DNA of 64,000 nt from Emcibacteraceae bacterium (GCA_905612225.1 CAJQRG010000016.1:62001-126000), one strand, 5' to 3'. Positions 35,909 through 45,283 are shown, counted from the stretch's first letter. A program made the numbers and translations. The notes: a model not told the origin generated them from the letters alone.

Positions 35909-36577
35909 TTATTCCTCAGGCTTTTGAGAAGTTGCTTCAACTTCTACACTTTGTTCCTCATCAGTACCCTCAGCATCATCTGCGCCATCTTCATCATCTT
36001 CGTCAGACTTTAGTCCACTTGGTGTTGCTATTGTAGCGATTGTAAAGTCACGATCATCAATTAATGGTGTAACGCCTTTTGGGAGTGTCACATCAGAGAT
36101 ATGAATGCTATCACCCAGCTCAAGTCCCGTAAGGTCAATTTCGATGGCTTCCGGAATATTATTTGCAGGACAATTAAGTTCAAGTTCATAACGCACAGCG
36201 TTAATAATACCGCCTTCTTTTAGTCCTGGACATTCTTCCTCATTTAAGAAATTAATTGAAACATTAATAGCTATTATAGCATCTTGCGCTAAACGAAGAA
36301 AATCAACATGAAGGGGCCAGTCCGTAACAGGATGAAATTGGACATCACGCGGAAGTACCATTTCTCTCTTACCTTCAACTTCAATATCGTAAGTTGTGCT
36401 TAAAAAACTACCTGTGTTCAAAAGTTTCATGATAGAAACATGATCAACAGTAATCATTGTTACATCTTTTTTTGCGCCATATACGACTGCCGGAATAAGG
36501 CCGTCCCTACGTATTGCACGAGAGGACCCCTTACCCGCTTTAGTGCGCATTTCTGCTTTAATAACTGCATTAGCCAT
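35909..36577 (-). CDS. rplY: 50S ribosomal protein L25/general stress protein Ctc
   Basis: Binds 5S rRNA. I choose the second ATG, giving 222 residues: GGAG lies at the right distance before ATG 36577, and this SD falls inside the first codons of the track ORF. The N-terminal L25 domain has KAGKGSSRAIRRDGLIPAVVYG; the C-terminal TL5/Ctc domain has FLNEEECPGLKEGGIINAVRYELEL and GLELGDSIHISDVTLPKG. An acidic low-complexity tail (DEDDEDGADDAEGTDEEQ) ends the protein. A long inverted repeat lies in its leader. Confidence 0.93.
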   Translation of the reverse strand: MANAVIKAEMRTKAGKGSSRAIRRDGLIPAVVYGAKKDVTMITVDHVSIMKLLNTGSFLSTTYDIEVEGKREMVLPRDVQFHPVTDWPLHVDFLRLAQDAIIAINVSINFLNEEECPGLKEGGIINAVRYELELNCPANNIPEAIEIDLTGLELGDSIHISDVTLPKGVTPLIDDRDFTIATIATPSGLKSDEDDEDGADDAEGTDEEQSVEVEATSQKPEE

Positions 36578-36604
36578 TAGTTTATTCTCCATAAATTAAA
36601 TGTA

Positions 36605-36634
36605 TGATATTTACCTCCAGGGGTGTAAATATCA
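36605..36634. promoter_or_regulatory. perfect inverted repeat in the rplY leader
   Basis: TGATATTTAC-CTCCAGGGGT-GTAAATATCA has two perfect 10-base arms and a 10-base loop. It ends about 28 bases before the rplY ATG, in the 137-base gap between prs and rplY. In RNA it would form a stable hairpin just ahead of the ribosome-binding site, so translational or attenuation control is possible; as DNA it could be an operator. I recognise no known class. Confidence 0.5.
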
Positions 36635-36729
36635 AAGAGGCATGCTAGTTAGATGGCATAACCCCTATGAGCTGCGCTTTTAGCGTGTAACTAAATATTA
36701 TTCAATGATTATTTTAACTTTTTGCACAA

Positions 36730-37665
36730 TTATGAAAACAATACAGAAACAGAACTTTCTTCATGTATTCGTCTAATGGCTTTAGCAAAAAGAGGAGCAA
36801 TACTTATCTGAATAATTTTTTCAGAATTCTTTACTGCATCAGTTTCACAAATAGAGTCCGTTGTTACTACATGCTCAAGCGGTGAATCATTAATTCTTTG
36901 TATAGCGGGCCCGGAGAAAACACCATGTGAAACGTAGGCACTTGTAGATTTAGCACCCTGCTTAATAAGCGTTGCTGCTGCGTTACAAAGAGTTCCGGCA
37001 CTATCCACTATATCATCTACAAAGATACAATGATAATCTTTTACATCTCCAATAACATTCATTACTTCAGAGTGACCCGCTTTTTCCCTACGCTTATCTA
37101 TAATAGCTAGGGGGACATCTATTCTGCTGGCATATGCCCTAGCGCGAACAACACCGCCTACATCGGGTGACACAACCATCACTTTTTCATAATTTTTATA
37201 TCTATTTTTAATATCATTAACTAATACGGGGGAAGCAAATAAATTATCAGTAGGAATATCAAAAAATCCCTGAATTTGACCCGCGTGGAGATCCATCGTC
37301 AGAACTTTATCAGCACCTGCTGTAGTTATAAGATTAGCTACCAGCTTAGCAGTAATAGGCGTCCTAGGGCCTGGTTTTCTATCTTGTCTGGCATAACCAA
37401 AGTATGGAATTACAGCAACTATACGTTGAGCTGAAGCACGTTTTAATGCATCAATAACAATAAGGAGTTCCATGACGTTATCGTTGGTTGGATTTGCTGT
37501 AGGTTGAATTACATAAACATCTTCACCACGAACATTTTCTTGAATCTCAACCCAGATTTCCTGGTCTGAAAATCTCTTAATATTTGCCTTGGTGAGCTCC
37601 ATGCCAAGATGGGTGGCAATTGATTCTGCTAATGGAATATTACTATTACCTGAAATAATTTTCAT
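36730..37665 (-). CDS. prs: ribose-phosphate pyrophosphokinase
   Basis: Makes PRPP from ribose-5-phosphate and ATP, feeding purine, pyrimidine, His and Trp synthesis. The 311 residues are collinear with bacterial class [55 protein letters not shown] (ATP loop), [35 protein letters not shown] and the PRPP loop [18 protein letters not shown]. Confidence 0.96.
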   Translation of the reverse strand: MKIISGNSNIPLAESIATHLGMELTKANIKRFSDQEIWVEIQENVRGEDVYVIQPTANPTNDNVMELLIVIDALKRASAQRIVAVIPYFGYARQDRKPGPRTPITAKLVANLITTAGADKVLTMDLHAGQIQGFFDIPTDNLFASPVLVNDIKNRYKNYEKVMVVSPDVGGVVRARAYASRIDVPLAIIDKRREKAGHSEVMNVIGDVKDYHCIFVDDIVDSAGTLCNAAATLIKQGAKSTSAYVSHGVFSGPAIQRINDSPLEHVVTTDSICETDAVKNSEKIIQISIAPLFAKAIRRIHEESSVSVLFS

Positions 37666-37752
37666 CTTCTAAATGTCCCCTGACTTAGATTCTTTGCATG
37701 CTTTTTCTTATACAGTTATTTTTTAAAAAAGCGAATATGAATTTAAAAAATA

Positions 37753-38511
37753 TTAAGGTTGTAAAATTATTGATATTTGACGCCCATAATCATTTTCATT
37801 AAGATGAGTTTTTCTTCTATAGCTAAAATAATTGTTTGCCACTGGATATGTATCTATACCTAGTGCCTCAATTTTAGTAATCCCATTTTCAAGAAGTTTA
37901 TTGAAAAGATAACCTTCAAGATCAAAGAAATAATGATTTAATTTTTGACTTTTTTTAAAATAACTATCATTTCTTATTGTGTCATAAAATTCAGGACCCA
38001 CCTCATAACTGAGTTGTGAAATACAGGGACCAATTGCAGCTAATATATTTAATTTTTTAGCTCCAATTTCACACATTCTACTAATAGTGTTTTCAATTAT
38101 TCCATTTTTTGCACCACGCCAACCTGCATGCGCAGCCGCTATAACACCAGCCTTAGGATCAGCAAAAAGTATTGGTGCACAATCAGCTGTGACCACAGAA
38201 AGTGCAATGTTTTTTTTATCAGTAACGATAGCATCGGCCCTAATAATACCTTTATCATGATCATATACCTTAACAATATTGCTGTGTGTCTGCTCAACTT
38301 CAACAAGCTTACTTTCAGATTGTAGTTTATTTAAGGCAATTAAACGATTTTTAAGGACATTTTTTGGATTATCTAAAGATGTAGTCCCACAATTTAAACT
38401 CCCGTAGTTCCCATTAGAAATGCCACCCAAGCGATTAAAAAATCCATGTGCAACGGAACTATATTCTTTAAAAAGTTTGGCTGATGCAAAGTTATTCAAA
38501 TTAAAAACCAA
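37753..38511 (-). CDS. pgeF: peptidoglycan editing factor/polyphenol oxidase family protein (YfiH/PgeF)
   Basis: Copper/zinc-site family (DUF152) linked to clearing misincorporated Ser from peptidoglycan precursors, and to purine nucleoside cleavage. The 252 residues contain VEQTHSNIV, ADAIVTDKKNIALSVVTADCAPIL, AAHAGWRGAKNGIIE and AAIGPCISQLSYEVGPEF, which carry the His-Cys-His metal set. The C-terminal YFSYRRKTHLNENDYGRQISII is normal. Start is a TTG that overlaps the end of the methyltransferase gene by 11 bases, with GAGG close upstream. Confidence 0.88.
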   Translation of the reverse strand: MVFNLNNFASAKLFKEYSSVAHGFFNRLGGISNGNYGSLNCGTTSLDNPKNVLKNRLIALNKLQSESKLVEVEQTHSNIVKVYDHDKGIIRADAIVTDKKNIALSVVTADCAPILFADPKAGVIAAAHAGWRGAKNGIIENTISRMCEIGAKKLNILAAIGPCISQLSYEVGPEFYDTIRNDSYFKKSQKLNHYFFDLEGYLFNKLLENGITKIEALGIDTYPVANNYFSYRRKTHLNENDYGRQISIILQP

Positions 38512-39604
38512 TTACCTCGAGGTTAGGGTCTGAGGTAATACTTAGTACTTTAAATAAAGTTCCCATTTCTTTTGATGAAATCAAACGGTCTACAGAACAT
38601 AATAAATTCTCAATTTGCTCAGGTGTGGCTGTTTTATTCAAACTCCTCACTCGTTCATGAATTCCTAATTTAGTTAAGAATTTTTGTTGGTTTGTAATTG
38701 CATGCACTTTTAATCCAATACTTTTCGATATATCGGTAATTTTGCGAAAATTTACATGAGACGATAAGTCAGCAAATCCTGGGTTTTCTAATAGGTCAAC
38801 ATACTTATGTTTTTGAACTGCCTGTAGGGTATCGCCAGTAAGGTATTCATTATAGCCATAATCAATTAATAGGGCCGCTCCGGAATATTTCTTTAAATGT
38901 TCACTGATTATAACAGTAAGACTATCTGCCATTGGAGATACTTCTATTATACTATGTATGGCTTCTTCTTCTAAATGTTTTGGAATTTTGAAACCTTGAA
39001 CTGGAAAAGGCGAAAGCATATATGTCAGTCCGTCACCTTTTGTATTTAAGTTTACCATCCGTTCATGCCAACCAAGATCACATTTTTGAAATTGACGAAT
39101 AGGAAGAGCATCAAAAAACTCATTTGCAACAACAAATGTAGCTGCATCATTATCTTTTGATCCATTTAGAGCATCACTAACAGTTTCATGCCAAGTTATT
39201 TTACCCTTAAAATTTAATAATGCTTTTTCTTGAATTTTAATTAATTTTGGTGAAGCTTCAACAAGGTGCAGTTCTATGTTATTTTTAAATTTTGGTAAAA
39301 TTGATAGTGCTCGAGTTAAGTCTACCAAAAGAGTTCCATTTCCAGGACCTAATTCAATTAAGTGTATTTTTTTGGGGCAGTCCATTTTTAGCCAAATATC
39401 ACCAAACCACAGGCCAATAAGTTCACCAAAAAGTTGGCTTATTTCTGGTGCAGTTATAAAATCCCCATCATTACCAAATGGATTTTTATTGAGATAATAT
39501 CCATATTTGGGATTTGTCAGCGCTTCAGTCATAAATGTACTAATTGGAATTGGACCATTAAATTTAATAAGTTTGACCAGATGATTTTTGAGATCACTCA
39601 TCAA
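38501..39604 (-). CDS. class I SAM-dependent methyltransferase, MidA/NDUFAF7 family
   Basis: The mitochondrial member methylates an Arg of complex I subunit NDUFS2; bacterial members are likely protein arginine methyltransferases. The 367 residues include ISTFMTEALTNPKYGYYLNKNPFG, GDFITAPEISQLFGELIGLW, LIELGPGNGTLLVDLTRAL (SAM motif), VVANEFFDALPIRQF and ALLIDYGYNEYLTGDTLQAV. It lies between lgt and pgeF in a tight minus-strand run (overlaps of 4 and 11 bases), the usual alphaproteobacterial order. Confidence 0.9.
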   Translation of the reverse strand: MMSDLKNHLVKLIKFNGPIPISTFMTEALTNPKYGYYLNKNPFGNDGDFITAPEISQLFGELIGLWFGDIWLKMDCPKKIHLIELGPGNGTLLVDLTRALSILPKFKNNIELHLVEASPKLIKIQEKALLNFKGKITWHETVSDALNGSKDNDAATFVVANEFFDALPIRQFQKCDLGWHERMVNLNTKGDGLTYMLSPFPVQGFKIPKHLEEEAIHSIIEVSPMADSLTVIISEHLKKYSGAALLIDYGYNEYLTGDTLQAVQKHKYVDLLENPGFADLSSHVNFRKITDISKSIGLKVHAITNQQKFLTKLGIHERVRSLNKTATPEQIENLLCSVDRLISSKEMGTLFKVLSITSDPNLEVIGF

Positions 39605-40416
39605 ATAGACTTTTTTACACGGAAAATTAGATAAAATCCAAATAGCACCATTGGTAAATTAAGAACCTGTCCCATCGTGAGCATATCAGTATTAAATAAA
39701 AAGCCAATATGGCTGTCAGGTTCTCTGAACTGTTCAACGAAGGTCCGTGCTAGTGCGTACCCACTAATAAATACTCCTGTTATAAAACCAGCATAATGTT
39801 TTGCCTTTGTAAAATTATAAAGAATATAAAGCACAATAAAAAGTATTAAGCCCTCCAGTGCTGCCTCATAAAGTTGACTAGGATGACGGGGTTGTGGGCC
39901 TCCATTAGGAAAGACCATCCCAATATCAGCGTCAGTTATACGTCCGTATAGTTCACCATTTATAAAGTTTGCTAGACGACCAAGCATGAGGCCTATTGGG
40001 CTAGCACAGGCAACAATATCAGCAAATTGAAATAGAGGAATTTTGTTATTTTTAGCAAAAAGCCATGTGCTAAAACAAACGCCAAAAAATCCGCCATGGA
40101 AAGACATACCACCGTCCCATACAGCAAATGCATCACCAATATTATGAAAATAATAGTTTGGGTTGTAAAAGAAAACATATCCAAGACGACCACCAATAAT
40201 GATACCCATCATTGCCCAAAATATATAATCACTTAAATGTTCATGTGTGCAGGGTGGCTTCTTTGTAGAAATTAGTCTACCCATATAAAACCATGCAAAA
40301 AAAATTCCACCAAGGTAGGCAAGAGAGTACCAACGAATCGCCAAGGGCCCAAATTCAAAAATAATTGGATCAATATTGGGATAAGTAAGAGCGGAAAATA
40401 ATAAATATTCAGTCAT
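39601..40416 (-). CDS. lgt: prolipoprotein diacylglyceryl transferase
   Basis: Attaches diacylglycerol to the lipobox Cys of prelipoproteins in the inner membrane. The 271 residues have about seven helices. FGPLAIRWYSLAYLGGIFFAW is the N-terminal block, FFNPNYYF-like YNPNYYFHN and GGMSFHGGFFGV carry the conserved His, and GRLANFINGELYGR is the Lgt signature. HPSQLYEAALEG follows. It serves the several lipoproteins in this window. ATG overlaps nothing upstream; the divergent ubiK begins 171 bases away. Confidence 0.96.
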   Translation of the reverse strand: MTEYLLFSALTYPNIDPIIFEFGPLAIRWYSLAYLGGIFFAWFYMGRLISTKKPPCTHEHLSDYIFWAMMGIIIGGRLGYVFFYNPNYYFHNIGDAFAVWDGGMSFHGGFFGVCFSTWLFAKNNKIPLFQFADIVACASPIGLMLGRLANFINGELYGRITDADIGMVFPNGGPQPRHPSQLYEAALEGLILFIVLYILYNFTKAKHYAGFITGVFISGYALARTFVEQFREPDSHIGFLFNTDMLTMGQVLNLPMVLFGFYLIFRVKKSI

Positions 40417-40587
40417 AATTTATACCCATTAACTATTGAAAACCAAACAAAACAGTGCACTACAGCTACTAAAGCTGTTGTCACATATATAATGTAACTT
40501 GGCAACTCATAAATGTTTCGCCATAGTGCGCCAAATTGGTGTTATTATTCTTGTTATTATGTCAATAAACTGCGGAAGGATATGCTC

Positions 40588-40851
40588 ATGCAATCAGACA
40601 ATAAATTTTTAAGCGATCTCGCCAAACTTGGACAGAGTGCAGCAGGTACGCTTCACGGTGTAAAGTCGGAACTTGAGGGTCAGGTAAAAGGTCGGCTCGA
40701 GAGTACTCTAGTAGACATGGATCTTGTGAGAAGAGACGAGTATGAAGTTGTCCGTGAAATGGTAATTGCAGCTCGTGAAGAAAATAAAAATATTTTAGTG
40801 CGCCTCGAAAAACTTGAAAAAAAAATAATCCCTATCAAGAAGAAGAAATAA
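40588..40851 (+). CDS. ubiK: accessory factor UbiK family protein
   Basis: A small membrane-fusogenic protein (BMFP/YqiC) that aids ubiquinone biosynthesis in enterobacteria. I place the start at ATG 40588 (87 residues) because GGAAGG lies eight bases upstream; the 25 residues before it in the track ORF are Cys/Tyr-rich and unlike the family. The body has an amphipathic N-terminal part FLSDLAKLGQSAAGTLHGVKSEL and a C-terminal coiled coil YEVVREMVIAAREENKNILVRLEKLEKKI. Divergent from lgt, and two bases before the YbjN gene. Confidence 0.85.
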   Translation: MQSDNKFLSDLAKLGQSAAGTLHGVKSELEGQVKGRLESTLVDMDLVRRDEYEVVREMVIAAREENKNILVRLEKLEKKIIPIKKKK

Positions 40852-40853
40852 TT

Positions 40854-41354
40854 ATGTTATCGGTCGATGAATTAAGCGGAAGTGTTAATAACCCCCTTGA
40901 TACCCTTGAAGTTCTTATCGGCCAAAATGAATGGCCCTACGAGAGAATGGGTAATGAAGAAATTGTTGCCGCGATAGCTAGCGAATGGTGTGATTTTCAT
41001 ATGCGTTACGTCTGGCTTAATGATAAAAGTATACTTCAGTTCGCCGGTCAATTAGATGTAAGAATACAAGACAATAAAAGGACTGCTGTCCTTGAAGTCA
41101 TAACCCAAATAAATGAACGGCTTGATTTAGGTTTTTTTGCGGTGTGGTCTGATGACGAAACAATTATGTTCCGGCATTCAATTTACTTTCCTTCCAATGG
41201 TGTTGATATGACTACAGTTTGTGAGTTAGCTACCCATTCTATAATTGAAGAAATAAATAGATATTTTCCAGTATTTCAATTTGTAATTTGGGGTGGCAAA
41301 TCACCATCTGACGCAATCGAAGCTGCAATGCTTGAAACATTAGGCAACGCATAA
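40854..41354 (+). CDS. YbjN domain-containing protein
   Basis: A 166-residue protein of the YbjN/DUF1790 fold, related to type III chaperone-like proteins. It has NPLDTLEVLIGQNEWPYERMGNEEIVAAIASEWCDFHMRYVW and later VCELATHSIIEEINRYFPVFQFVIWGGKSP. No catalytic motif. It sits between ubiK and proC, a common alphaproteobacterial neighbourhood. Molecular role is unknown. Confidence 0.85.
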   Translation: MLSVDELSGSVNNPLDTLEVLIGQNEWPYERMGNEEIVAAIASEWCDFHMRYVWLNDKSILQFAGQLDVRIQDNKRTAVLEVITQINERLDLGFFAVWSDDETIMFRHSIYFPSNGVDMTTVCELATHSIIEEINRYFPVFQFVIWGGKSPSDAIEAAMLETLGNA

Positions 41355-41358
41355 AACA

Positions 41359-42204
41359 ATGGTAAATAAAGTATCAACTATAATTTCAAAAAACCCAGTT
41401 TTAATTTTAGGTTGTGGGAGAATTGGAAGTGCAATTCTGTCAGGTTTACTTGATAAGGGCCTTAAAAAAAGTGCTATTTATATCGTTGATCCATTTCTAG
41501 ATTTAATAAAAAGTAACTTTACGGCACTTCCGATAAAGTCATTTAACGAGAGTTTAAGTGATCTAGATAACTCGATGAATCCATCGATTGTAATAATAGC
41601 TGTTAAACCGCAAGTAATGGATAAGACTCTTACTGATCTAAAGGTGCTTAATTTAACGAAAACTGTTATTTTATCTGTTGCAGCTGGTAAAACACTAAAA
41701 TATTTTGAGGATAAACTTGGTTCTGAACAAGCAATTATTCGAGGAATGCCCAATACCCCTATTTCAGTAGGAGAGGGTGTAACTGTATGCTGCCCAAATA
41801 ATCAAATCACACAGAGTCAAAAAAAACTCTGTGATACTCTTCTTGGGACAGTCAGTTCTGTTGAATGGATTATGGATGAAACCCTAATGGACGCAGTCAC
41901 TGCATTAAGTGGTAGCGGTCCCGCGTATTTATTTTATATGGTTGAGGCAATGGCTGCGGCGGGGCAGGCTATGGGGCTTTCTGGTGAACTAAGTGAAAAG
42001 TTAGCGCTAGATACCATATGTGGGGCAGGTATTCTTTTAAAAACATCAAAATTAAGTCCAACTGAACTCCGTAAAGATGTGACCAGTCCAGGTGGTACAA
42101 CTTCTGCGGCATTAGAAATTATGATGGGGGAAGCCGGTTTAGCAAAAATTTTACGGCAAGCAATGCAAAAAGCCAAGGCGCGCTCTAAAGAAATGGCCGA
42201 TTAA
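41359..42204 (+). CDS. proC: pyrroline-5-carboxylate reductase
   Basis: Last step of proline synthesis, reducing P5C with NAD(P)H. The 281 residues have a Rossmann motif NPVLILGCGRIGSAILSGLL, IIAVKPQVMDKTL, IRGMPNTPISVGEGVTV, ALSGSGPAYLFYMVEAMAAAGQAMGLS and LRKDVTSPGGTTSAALE, the ProC signature. Four bases after the YbjN gene and abutting the flavoprotein gene. Confidence 0.95.
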   Translation: MVNKVSTIISKNPVLILGCGRIGSAILSGLLDKGLKKSAIYIVDPFLDLIKSNFTALPIKSFNESLSDLDNSMNPSIVIIAVKPQVMDKTLTDLKVLNLTKTVILSVAAGKTLKYFEDKLGSEQAIIRGMPNTPISVGEGVTVCCPNNQITQSQKKLCDTLLGTVSSVEWIMDETLMDAVTALSGSGPAYLFYMVEAMAAAGQAMGLSGELSEKLALDTICGAGILLKTSKLSPTELRKDVTSPGGTTSAALEIMMGEAGLAKILRQAMQKAKARSKEMAD

Positions 42205-43383
42205 ATGATGACCGATTATGACGTGGCAATAGTCGGCGGTGGCGCTGCCGGTCTTATGTGTGCAATAGAAGCTGGAAAACGGGGTCGCAGAGTTGTTGTA
42301 ATAGAACAGAGTAAATCTGTTGCAGGTAAAATTCGTATATCAGGCGGCGGTCGTTGTAACTTTACTAATATCCATTGTTCTCCAGAAAACTTTCAGTCGG
42401 AAAATAATCATTTTGCCAAGTCTGCTTTAAAACGATACGGGCCACAAGATTTTATTAAGTTAGTAGAAGACCATGATATCACATATCATGAAAAAACTCT
42501 TGGTCAATTATTTTGCGACAATAGTGCCCATGACATAATCGGCATGTTGACTTCTGAATGTGAAAAAGTAGGAGTAAAAATCAAAACCTCAATGATTGTT
42601 GAAAGTGTTAAAAAGGAACATGCCTTTATATTAGTTACTACCGATGGAATAATTTCATCCAATAAACTTGTTGTTGCAACAGGAGGCCCGTCTATTCCAA
42701 AAATGGGAGCATCTGTGTGGGGGTATGAGATAGCACGACAATTTAAGTTAAAAATAGTTGATCCAGTTCCTGCATTAGTTCCACTTACTTTTGGTAAGGA
42801 GTTTATATTTGACTTTAGAAAACTTAGTGGTGTTTCTGCTGATGTTAATATTCTATGTGGTTCCACATCATTCAACGAGGCCCTTCTGTTCACACATCGT
42901 GGCTTGAGTGGCCCTGCAGTATTGCAAATATCATCTTACTGGAGGAGTGGTATGGCTGTAACTATTAACCTTGCCCCTGCAGTAGATGTGCTTAGCGAGC
43001 TTAAAATTATAAAAGAAGCTAATGCCAAGCAAGAAATACACACAACTTTATCGTCGTTCCTGCCTAAAAGGCTCGCTGTATATATTTGTGAGCATACTGG
43101 CGTAACTGGACCTTTAGCAGATTTATCTAATAAAAAGCTACAGATGGTCGCTGAATTGGTAAATAGTTGGAATATTATACCTAATGGTACAGAGGGTTTT
43201 GCAACTGCGGAGGTGACAAGAGGCGGGGTAAGTACATCAGAAATATCCTCAAAAACAATGGAAACAAATAAAATACCTAATCTTTATTTTATTGGTGAAG
43301 TGGTTGATGTTACAGGTCATCTTGGTGGTTTTAATTTTCAGTGGGCCTGGGCATCGGGTCATGCAGCTGGTCAATTTGTATAG
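42205..43383 (+). CDS. BaiN/YhiN (HI0933-like) FAD-dependent oxidoreductase
   Basis: A flavoprotein of 392 residues starting with the dinucleotide motif DYDVAIVGGGAAGLMCAIEAGKRG. IRISGGGRCNFTN is the diagnostic HI0933/BaiN block, followed by LVVATGGPSIPKMGASVWGYEIA, LLFTHRGLSGPAVLQISS, and the end FIGEVVDVTGHLGGFNFQWAWASG. Most family members have no proven reaction. ATG begins right after the proC stop. Confidence 0.9.
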   Translation: MMTDYDVAIVGGGAAGLMCAIEAGKRGRRVVVIEQSKSVAGKIRISGGGRCNFTNIHCSPENFQSENNHFAKSALKRYGPQDFIKLVEDHDITYHEKTLGQLFCDNSAHDIIGMLTSECEKVGVKIKTSMIVESVKKEHAFILVTTDGIISSNKLVVATGGPSIPKMGASVWGYEIARQFKLKIVDPVPALVPLTFGKEFIFDFRKLSGVSADVNILCGSTSFNEALLFTHRGLSGPAVLQISSYWRSGMAVTINLAPAVDVLSELKIIKEANAKQEIHTTLSSFLPKRLAVYICEHTGVTGPLADLSNKKLQMVAELVNSWNIIPNGTEGFATAEVTRGGVSTSEISSKTMETNKIPNLYFIGEVVDVTGHLGGFNFQWAWASGHAAGQFV

Positions 43384-43402
43384 CATTTATTGTTTAATAA
43401 TT

Positions 43403-43891
43403 TTATTTATAAGTTAGATTAATAGTATCTTTTTTATTTTTTTCATTGATAAGTTTACTCAAGACTTTCCAAAAACCCTCTGTAGCGACAGAACCTGCTT
43501 CACTACAAGCCTTAACCATTTGTAATTTTTGGCATTCGGAAACATCAAATAGTAATTTTTCCCCTTTTGCGGTTAAGTTCAATAGCCTCTTTCTACGGTC
43601 TCTAGTTCCAATTTTTTGGCTTATAAACCTTTTATCTAACAAAGTACTTAAAACCCGTGAAAGGCTTTGCTTGGTAATGTTAAGTAATGCCAAAAGTTCC
43701 GCAACTGATATACCAGGGTTCTGGTTTACAAAAAAAATAACTCTATGATGTGCTCTGCCAAAATTATATTTTTTGAGTACTTCATCAGGCCAAGCTATAT
43801 AATCACGATATGCAAAGTATAGTAATTCTGTACTTTTTAAAAATACTTTTTCATCATTCAGATTGTGGTTATCAAAAAATATGTCAGTCAT
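43403..43891 (-). CDS. MarR family transcriptional regulator
   Basis: A winged-helix dimeric regulator, 162 residues from ATG 43891 (the track start at 43927 is a TTG with an unconvincing extension). YNFGRAHHRVIFFVNQNPGISVAELLALLNITKQSLSRVLSTL is the DNA-binding domain and RDRRKRLLNLTAKGEKLL the wing. It is divergent from the branched-chain aminotransferase gene, which it may control along with itself. A palindrome covers its own start codon. Inducer unknown. Confidence 0.88.
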   Translation of the reverse strand: MTDIFFDNHNLNDEKVFLKSTELLYFAYRDYIAWPDEVLKKYNFGRAHHRVIFFVNQNPGISVAELLALLNITKQSLSRVLSTLLDKRFISQKIGTRDRRKRLLNLTAKGEKLLFDVSECQKLQMVKACSEAGSVATEGFWKVLSKLINEKNKKDTINLTYK

Positions 43892-43900
43892 GTTGACATA
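43880..43900. promoter_or_regulatory. candidate MarR operator overlapping the marR start codon
   Basis: TATGTCA-GTCATGT-TGACATA is a perfect inverted repeat of 7-base arms and 7-base spacing. It covers the regulator's ATG and lies 54 bases before the divergent aminotransferase start. Size and symmetry fit MarR-type dimer sites. Confidence 0.5.
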
Positions 43901-43954
43901 TAATAAGGCGAGTGTTAAAAAGTACAAGAAAAAAAATATTTGGATTTATTAATA

Positions 43955-44830
43955 ATGACAGCCCTTAACTTTGAAGATCGAGATGGTTTAATTTGGTATA
44001 ATGGTGAATTAATTGATTGGCGCGATGCAAACTTTCATGTGCTGTCACATGCCTTACATTATGCAAGTAGTGTTTTTGAAGGTCAACGTGCATACGGTGG
44101 TAAAATTTTTAAACTTCATCAACACAGTCAACGGCTTATTAAATCTGGAAAACTATTAGGCTTCGATGTCCCTTATAGTTCCGAAGAGCTGGATGCAGCA
44201 TCTAACGAAGCCGTGGCTGCAAATAATCTCGTTGATGCCTATGTAAGGCCTATTGCTTGGCGGGGTTCTGAAAAAATGGGTGTCGCAACTGCTGGTACAA
44301 AAATTCATGTAGCCGTCGCTGCATGGGAATGGCCCTCATACTTTGGTAAGGAAGCTAAAATTGATGGTCTTAGACTAGAAATAGCACAATGGCGTAGGCC
44401 AGCTCCAGATACTGCTCCAACGGCTTCTAAAGCTGCCGGATTGTACATGATAGCCTCACTTTGCAAAGATGCCTCTGTAGCAAATGGTTACGATGATGCA
44501 CTTATGCTAGATTATAGAGGACAGATTGCAGAAGCTACAGGTGCTAATATATTCTTCTATAAAGATGGCGTTCTCCATACACCAAAACCTGATTGCTTTC
44601 TTGATGGGATTACTAGAAAAACAGCTATTGAGCTAGCAAATAAACGTAATATTGAAGTGATTGAAAGGGCTATAATGCCCGAGGAAATGGCTGATTTTGA
44701 TGAGGCTTTTGTTACTGGTACAGCAGTTGAAATCAATCCTTTATCACAAGTTGGTGACTATACTTTTAAAATCGGAGAAATGTGTAAAAACATGGTTAGT
44801 GATTATGGTAATCTTGTCAAGAATAGATAA
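43955..44830 (+). CDS. ilvE: branched-chain amino acid aminotransferase
   Basis: Fold-type IV PLP aminotransferase, last step of Val/Leu/Ile synthesis. ATG 43955 is used because the track start at 43940 is a TTG. The 291 residues include ALHYASSVFEGQRAYGG, FKLHQHSQRLIKSGKLLGF, AYVRPIAWRGSEKMG, PTASKAAGLYMIASL with the PLP lysine region, DALMLDYRGQIAEATGANIFF and FLDGITRKTAIELA. Transcribed away from the MarR gene. Confidence 0.93.
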   Translation: MTALNFEDRDGLIWYNGELIDWRDANFHVLSHALHYASSVFEGQRAYGGKIFKLHQHSQRLIKSGKLLGFDVPYSSEELDAASNEAVAANNLVDAYVRPIAWRGSEKMGVATAGTKIHVAVAAWEWPSYFGKEAKIDGLRLEIAQWRRPAPDTAPTASKAAGLYMIASLCKDASVANGYDDALMLDYRGQIAEATGANIFFYKDGVLHTPKPDCFLDGITRKTAIELANKRNIEVIERAIMPEEMADFDEAFVTGTAVEINPLSQVGDYTFKIGEMCKNMVSDYGNLVKNR

Positions 44831-44832
44831 AC

Positions 44833-45282
44833 TTATTTCCAACGATCTTTTTTATCATTATCATCCTTATTAGACATTACCCAACGAGAACCGTCTTCTA
44901 GTTCTTCTTTTTTCCAGAAAGGTGCATCCGTTTTCAGCATGTCCATAATAAATTCCGCAGCTTTGAATGCGGCTTCACGATGAAGTGATGTTGTAATTAC
45001 TAATACAATCTGATCTCCCGGAAAAAGTTCACCATAACGGTGAATAATTGTTAACTCTTCTATTGGCCAACGATCTTTTGCCATAACTCCAATTTTATTA
45101 AGTTCTTTAAGAGCCATAATTGGAAAGTGCTCGAGCGTCATTTTTTTAATATTTTTATTATCATGAATATCACGAACTAAACCCGTGAATGTAGCAATAG
45201 CTCCAAGGTCGGTACGGTTTATACGAAGATTATTTATTTCATTTGTTATGTCAAAATCATCTGACTGTACTGATACGCGCAT
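44833..45282 (-). CDS. moaE: molybdopterin synthase catalytic subunit
   Basis: With MoaD it adds the dithiolene sulfurs to precursor Z in molybdenum-cofactor synthesis. The 149 residues have GAIATFTGLVRD, LEHFPIMALKELNKIG, IIHRYGELFPGDQIVLVITTSLHREAAFKAAEFIMDMLK and the catalytic Lys block DAPFWKKEE. It starts two bases after moaD on the minus strand and ends two bases from the convergent ilvE. Confidence 0.95.
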   Translation of the reverse strand: MRVSVQSDDFDITNEINNLRINRTDLGAIATFTGLVRDIHDNKNIKKMTLEHFPIMALKELNKIGVMAKDRWPIEELTIIHRYGELFPGDQIVLVITTSLHREAAFKAAEFIMDMLKTDAPFWKKEELEDGSRWVMSNKDDNDKKDRWK

Positions 45283-45283
45283 A

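Noticed and set aside
43891-43927. Upstream TTG start for the MarR gene
   Set aside because: The added 12 residues are hydrophobic and unlike MarR N-termini; ATG 43891 fits better.
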